This document shows positions 62,445 through 64,000 of a stretch of DNA of 64,000 nt, in pieces. How positions within the stretch are numbered: position 1 is the stretch's first letter; the number at the start of each line of letters is the position of its first letter. This DNA is from Terrimonas pollutisoli (lineage in GTDB: Bacteria > Bacteroidota > Bacteroidia > Chitinophagales > Chitinophagaceae): NCBI RefSeq assembly GCF_029360765.1, contig NZ_JARKNA010000001.1, positions 682,001 to 746,000 of the forward strand. Reading direction: 5' to 3'. A model generated the notes under the pieces. It was not told the origin of the DNA. It was given only the letters and a program-made list of their open reading frames with translations, and ran no database searches. Made by a program: the position numbers and the translations under genes.

Positions 62445-64000
62445 TCACCTGATTAATGTTGTTGTCCCTTTCTGAAAAACTTTTTTCCCCGTATCGCGAT
62501 GAGTATATTCCAAAAACCAAACATATACGCCTGTAGCCTGTAGCAGACCTCCGATCTTTCCGTTCCATTTTTCCTGCCAGTTTCGTGAAGAAAATACCAG
62601 TTGCCCCCACCGGTTAAAGACTTTGAACTGCAGATTATCTGCTTTGATGGCATTGGTGGGATAAAGAAAATCATTCAAACCATCGCCATTCGGTGTGAAG
62701 GCAGTAGGAACGGCTATGAAGCAATTGTTAAGTACTTTGATCGGTTTACTGATACTGTCACTGCATCCTATCGCGGTATTGGATGCAACTAATTTAATTA
62801 TATAAGTAGTTTCAATATTGGTATTGGGAAAATAATATGGATCGGGTGCTTGCAAATTACTTGTTCTTAACAGACCAAAATTCCATCTCCAGGTATCAAT
62901 AAGCCCTGTGCTTGTATTTTCCATGATCAACGGATCTTCAGGACAAATGATGTCAGGCATTTGAAAGTTAGCCGTCACTTCATTGTCTAATGTGAGTGTA
63001 ATAGCAGAAGTATCGCTGCAAATATTATTTGTAACAATTAGCTGGACGGTGTTTGTACTGGTAGCCGGAAAAATTAAACTGTGCGAACGGCTGGTGGCAG
63101 TTTCGGTGCCATTAAATAACCAATTCCATTTTGTTACTCCATGTGCGCCATCATGTGAAAATGTCAGGGTATCCTTTCTGCATCCCATTTCATTGATATA
63201 GGTGAATGCTGCAGAGACAGTATCAACGGTCGTGAATGAAACAGGTAGTGGTTGAATGATCTTGCCGCATTCATCTCTTACCGCACCGCCATTAACACTT
63301 AGTTTCGGTATTACTGTATATGATCCTTGTGTGTAAATGGGTTGATCAAATGTGACGATGATAATATCACTTAATCCGTCTGTGCAATTGCTGCCTGCAG
63401 CGCCAGTAATATTGACCGTAGTCGGGCCAGTTATTAAAAAGTTTGTTCCATCAGGTGCAATTGTGCTGCAATCAATTTTTTTACTGAAATGCAATTTTAT
63501 AGAATTGGGTGCGCACCCCGCAGCACCAACGCTGTCAATGGGGATCGGTTGGGGGACGAAAAAGCTAAACGGTGTTGGTTCGGCAACAGGAATTCCTCTT
63601 TCACAATTGTCGAGAACAGTATTATCATCAGAACCGTCATTGATAATAAGTTCATAGTCGCCGGTGGTAAGTGGCGCAGCCAGGGTGAGTGTTATTTCAT
63701 CAAAGTCAAATGATGATGAACAGTTGGTTGCTACAGCAGAAATGACCGTGGTCACGGCAGGTGCAATACTAAATTCACTGCCGGAAGCAGTGAGGCTGTT
63801 ACAGCGCATTTTTTTATTTAGTTTAACAACGATCTTGCTACCATCACAAGAAGCTGTTGCCTTTTGTAAGTGAGGTTCTTTAGGATCTGTTATAACGGCT
63901 GTACCGCCACCAAATGATAATGAATAACCACTTTGTGAATCTGTAAAATGGCTCACCAATAAAATATATTCATGACCCGCAATAAGGTTTGGCATTTTGG
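62445..64000 (-). CDS. T9SS type B cargo protein with PKD-like domains, start beyond the right edge
   Basis: The frame is open to the window edge, so the N-terminus (including the signal peptide) is missing; the track's ATG at 63995 is probably internal. At least 516 residues are seen. SKKIDCSTIAPDGTNF- and NKKMRCNSLTASGSEF-type repeats, about 110 residues apart, are followed by a PKD-like domain (VTKWNWLFNGTETATSRSHSLIFP). Another follows (LIDTWRWNFGLLRTSNLQAPDPYYFP). The end is the type B sorting domain (VPTAFTPNGDGLNDFLYP, WNGKIGG, FQKGTTTLIR). Its C-terminal domain resembles that at 55101; both are exported through SprA. Confidence 0.88.
   Translation of the reverse strand, partial: KMPNLIAGHEYILLVSHFTDSQSGYSLSFGGGTAVITDPKEPHLQKATASCDGSKIVVKLNKKMRCNSLTASGSEFSIAPAVTTVISAVATNCSSSFDFDEITLTLAAPLTTGDYELIINDGSDDNTVLDNCERGIPVAEPTPFSFFVPQPIPIDSVGAAGCAPNSIKLHFSKKIDCSTIAPDGTNFLITGPTTVNITGAAGSNCTDGLSDIIIVTFDQPIYTQGSYTVIPKLSVNGGAVRDECGKIIQPLPVSFTTVDTVSAAFTYINEMGCRKDTLTFSHDGAHGVTKWNWLFNGTETATSRSHSLIFPATSTNTVQLIVTNNICSDTSAITLTLDNEVTANFQMPDIICPEDPLIMENTSTGLIDTWRWNFGLLRTSNLQAPDPYYFPNTNIETTYIIKLVASNTAIGCSDSISKPIKVLNNCFIAVPTAFTPNGDGLNDFLYPTNAIKADNLQFKVFNRWGQLVFSSRNWQEKWNGKIGGLLQATGVYVWFLEYTHRDTGKKVFQKGTTTLIR

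Noticed and set aside
1-64000. CRISPR arrays, tRNA or rRNA genes, prophage or transposons
   Set aside because: No regularly spaced direct repeats, no tRNA-like T-arm sequences, no rRNA segments and no integrase or transposase were seen on reading both strands.

Overview
The window looks like a chromosomal stretch of a Bacteroidota genome, most likely order Chitinophagales (Chitinophagaceae-like). The grounds are: a SprA/Sov type IX secretion (T9SS) translocon; two proteins ending in the 'gliding motility-associated' type B sorting domain (both carry VPTAFTPNGDGLND); DUF4835 and DUF4296 neighbours of bamD-rpoZ-coaBC; the futalosine menaquinone genes mqnB and mqnD; LytS/LytTR signalling; Gly-rich RRM proteins; and promoters of the Bacteroidota type (TTTG, about 19-21 nt, TAnnTTTG). 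Base composition is moderately AT-rich and Shine-Dalgarno signals are weak. No rRNA, tRNA, CRISPR array, insertion sequence or prophage was seen.

Layout. 1-8 kb: pbpC (cut by the left edge) divergent from a giant alpha-2-macroglobulin lipoprotein. 8-15 kb, minus strand: a tandem UspA protein, a GT81-like glycosyltransferase fused to a HAD phosphatase, an RRM protein, rplI-rpsR-rpsF, recJ and a polyprenyl diphosphate synthase. 15-22 kb, plus strand: an OmpA-like porin, the bamD-rpoZ-coaBC-DUF4835-DUF4296 operon and a two-subunit CoA transferase. 22-28 kb: a signalling region with a HisKA_3 kinase and its response regulator, a polytopic membrane protein and two further orphan NarL-type regulators. 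The two orphan regulators are each preceded by a long leader holding the same structured element, and nearby are two tiny ORFs that share start context and residue pattern. 28-34 kb: a class IV aminotransferase, mqnD, mqnB, a secreted Hcp-like protein, tandem PTPS genes with folE, and fabD. 34-43 kb: a GNAT enzyme, a Cys/Met PLP lyase, a LytTR regulator with two LytS kinases (one degenerate), an outer-membrane protein, a lipoprotein, a decayed PKD-lipoprotein pseudogene, fabH and ruvA. 43-54 kb: sprA and three UDP-sugar genes (oxidoreductase, hexapeptide acetyltransferase, nucleotide-sugar dehydrogenase). 54-64 kb, minus strand: an SDR, a T9SS cargo protein with PKD repeats, an alpha/beta hydrolase, lnt, a deoxynucleotidase, guaB and a second T9SS cargo gene cut by the right edge.

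Most of the window is core metabolism and envelope biogenesis. The part that known features do not explain is about 24.6-27.5 kb. There, two copies of a roughly 150-nt element with a long closing stem, conserved internal blocks and a trailing hairpin lie about 220-235 nt upstream of paralogous response regulators. Substitutions between copies keep the pairing, which points to a structured RNA leader or small RNA. Two short ORFs (26 and 35 codons), one next to each element, share an identical 18-nt start context and an AL-x-N-x-R...L[ST]VF pattern, so they look like a small-peptide family. I also see short palindromic repeats of Bacteroidota type, two of them inserted in frame within genes (fabD and the GNAT gene).

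Limits: all calls come from reading motifs by eye and from remembered family knowledge. No alignment, folding or database search was run.
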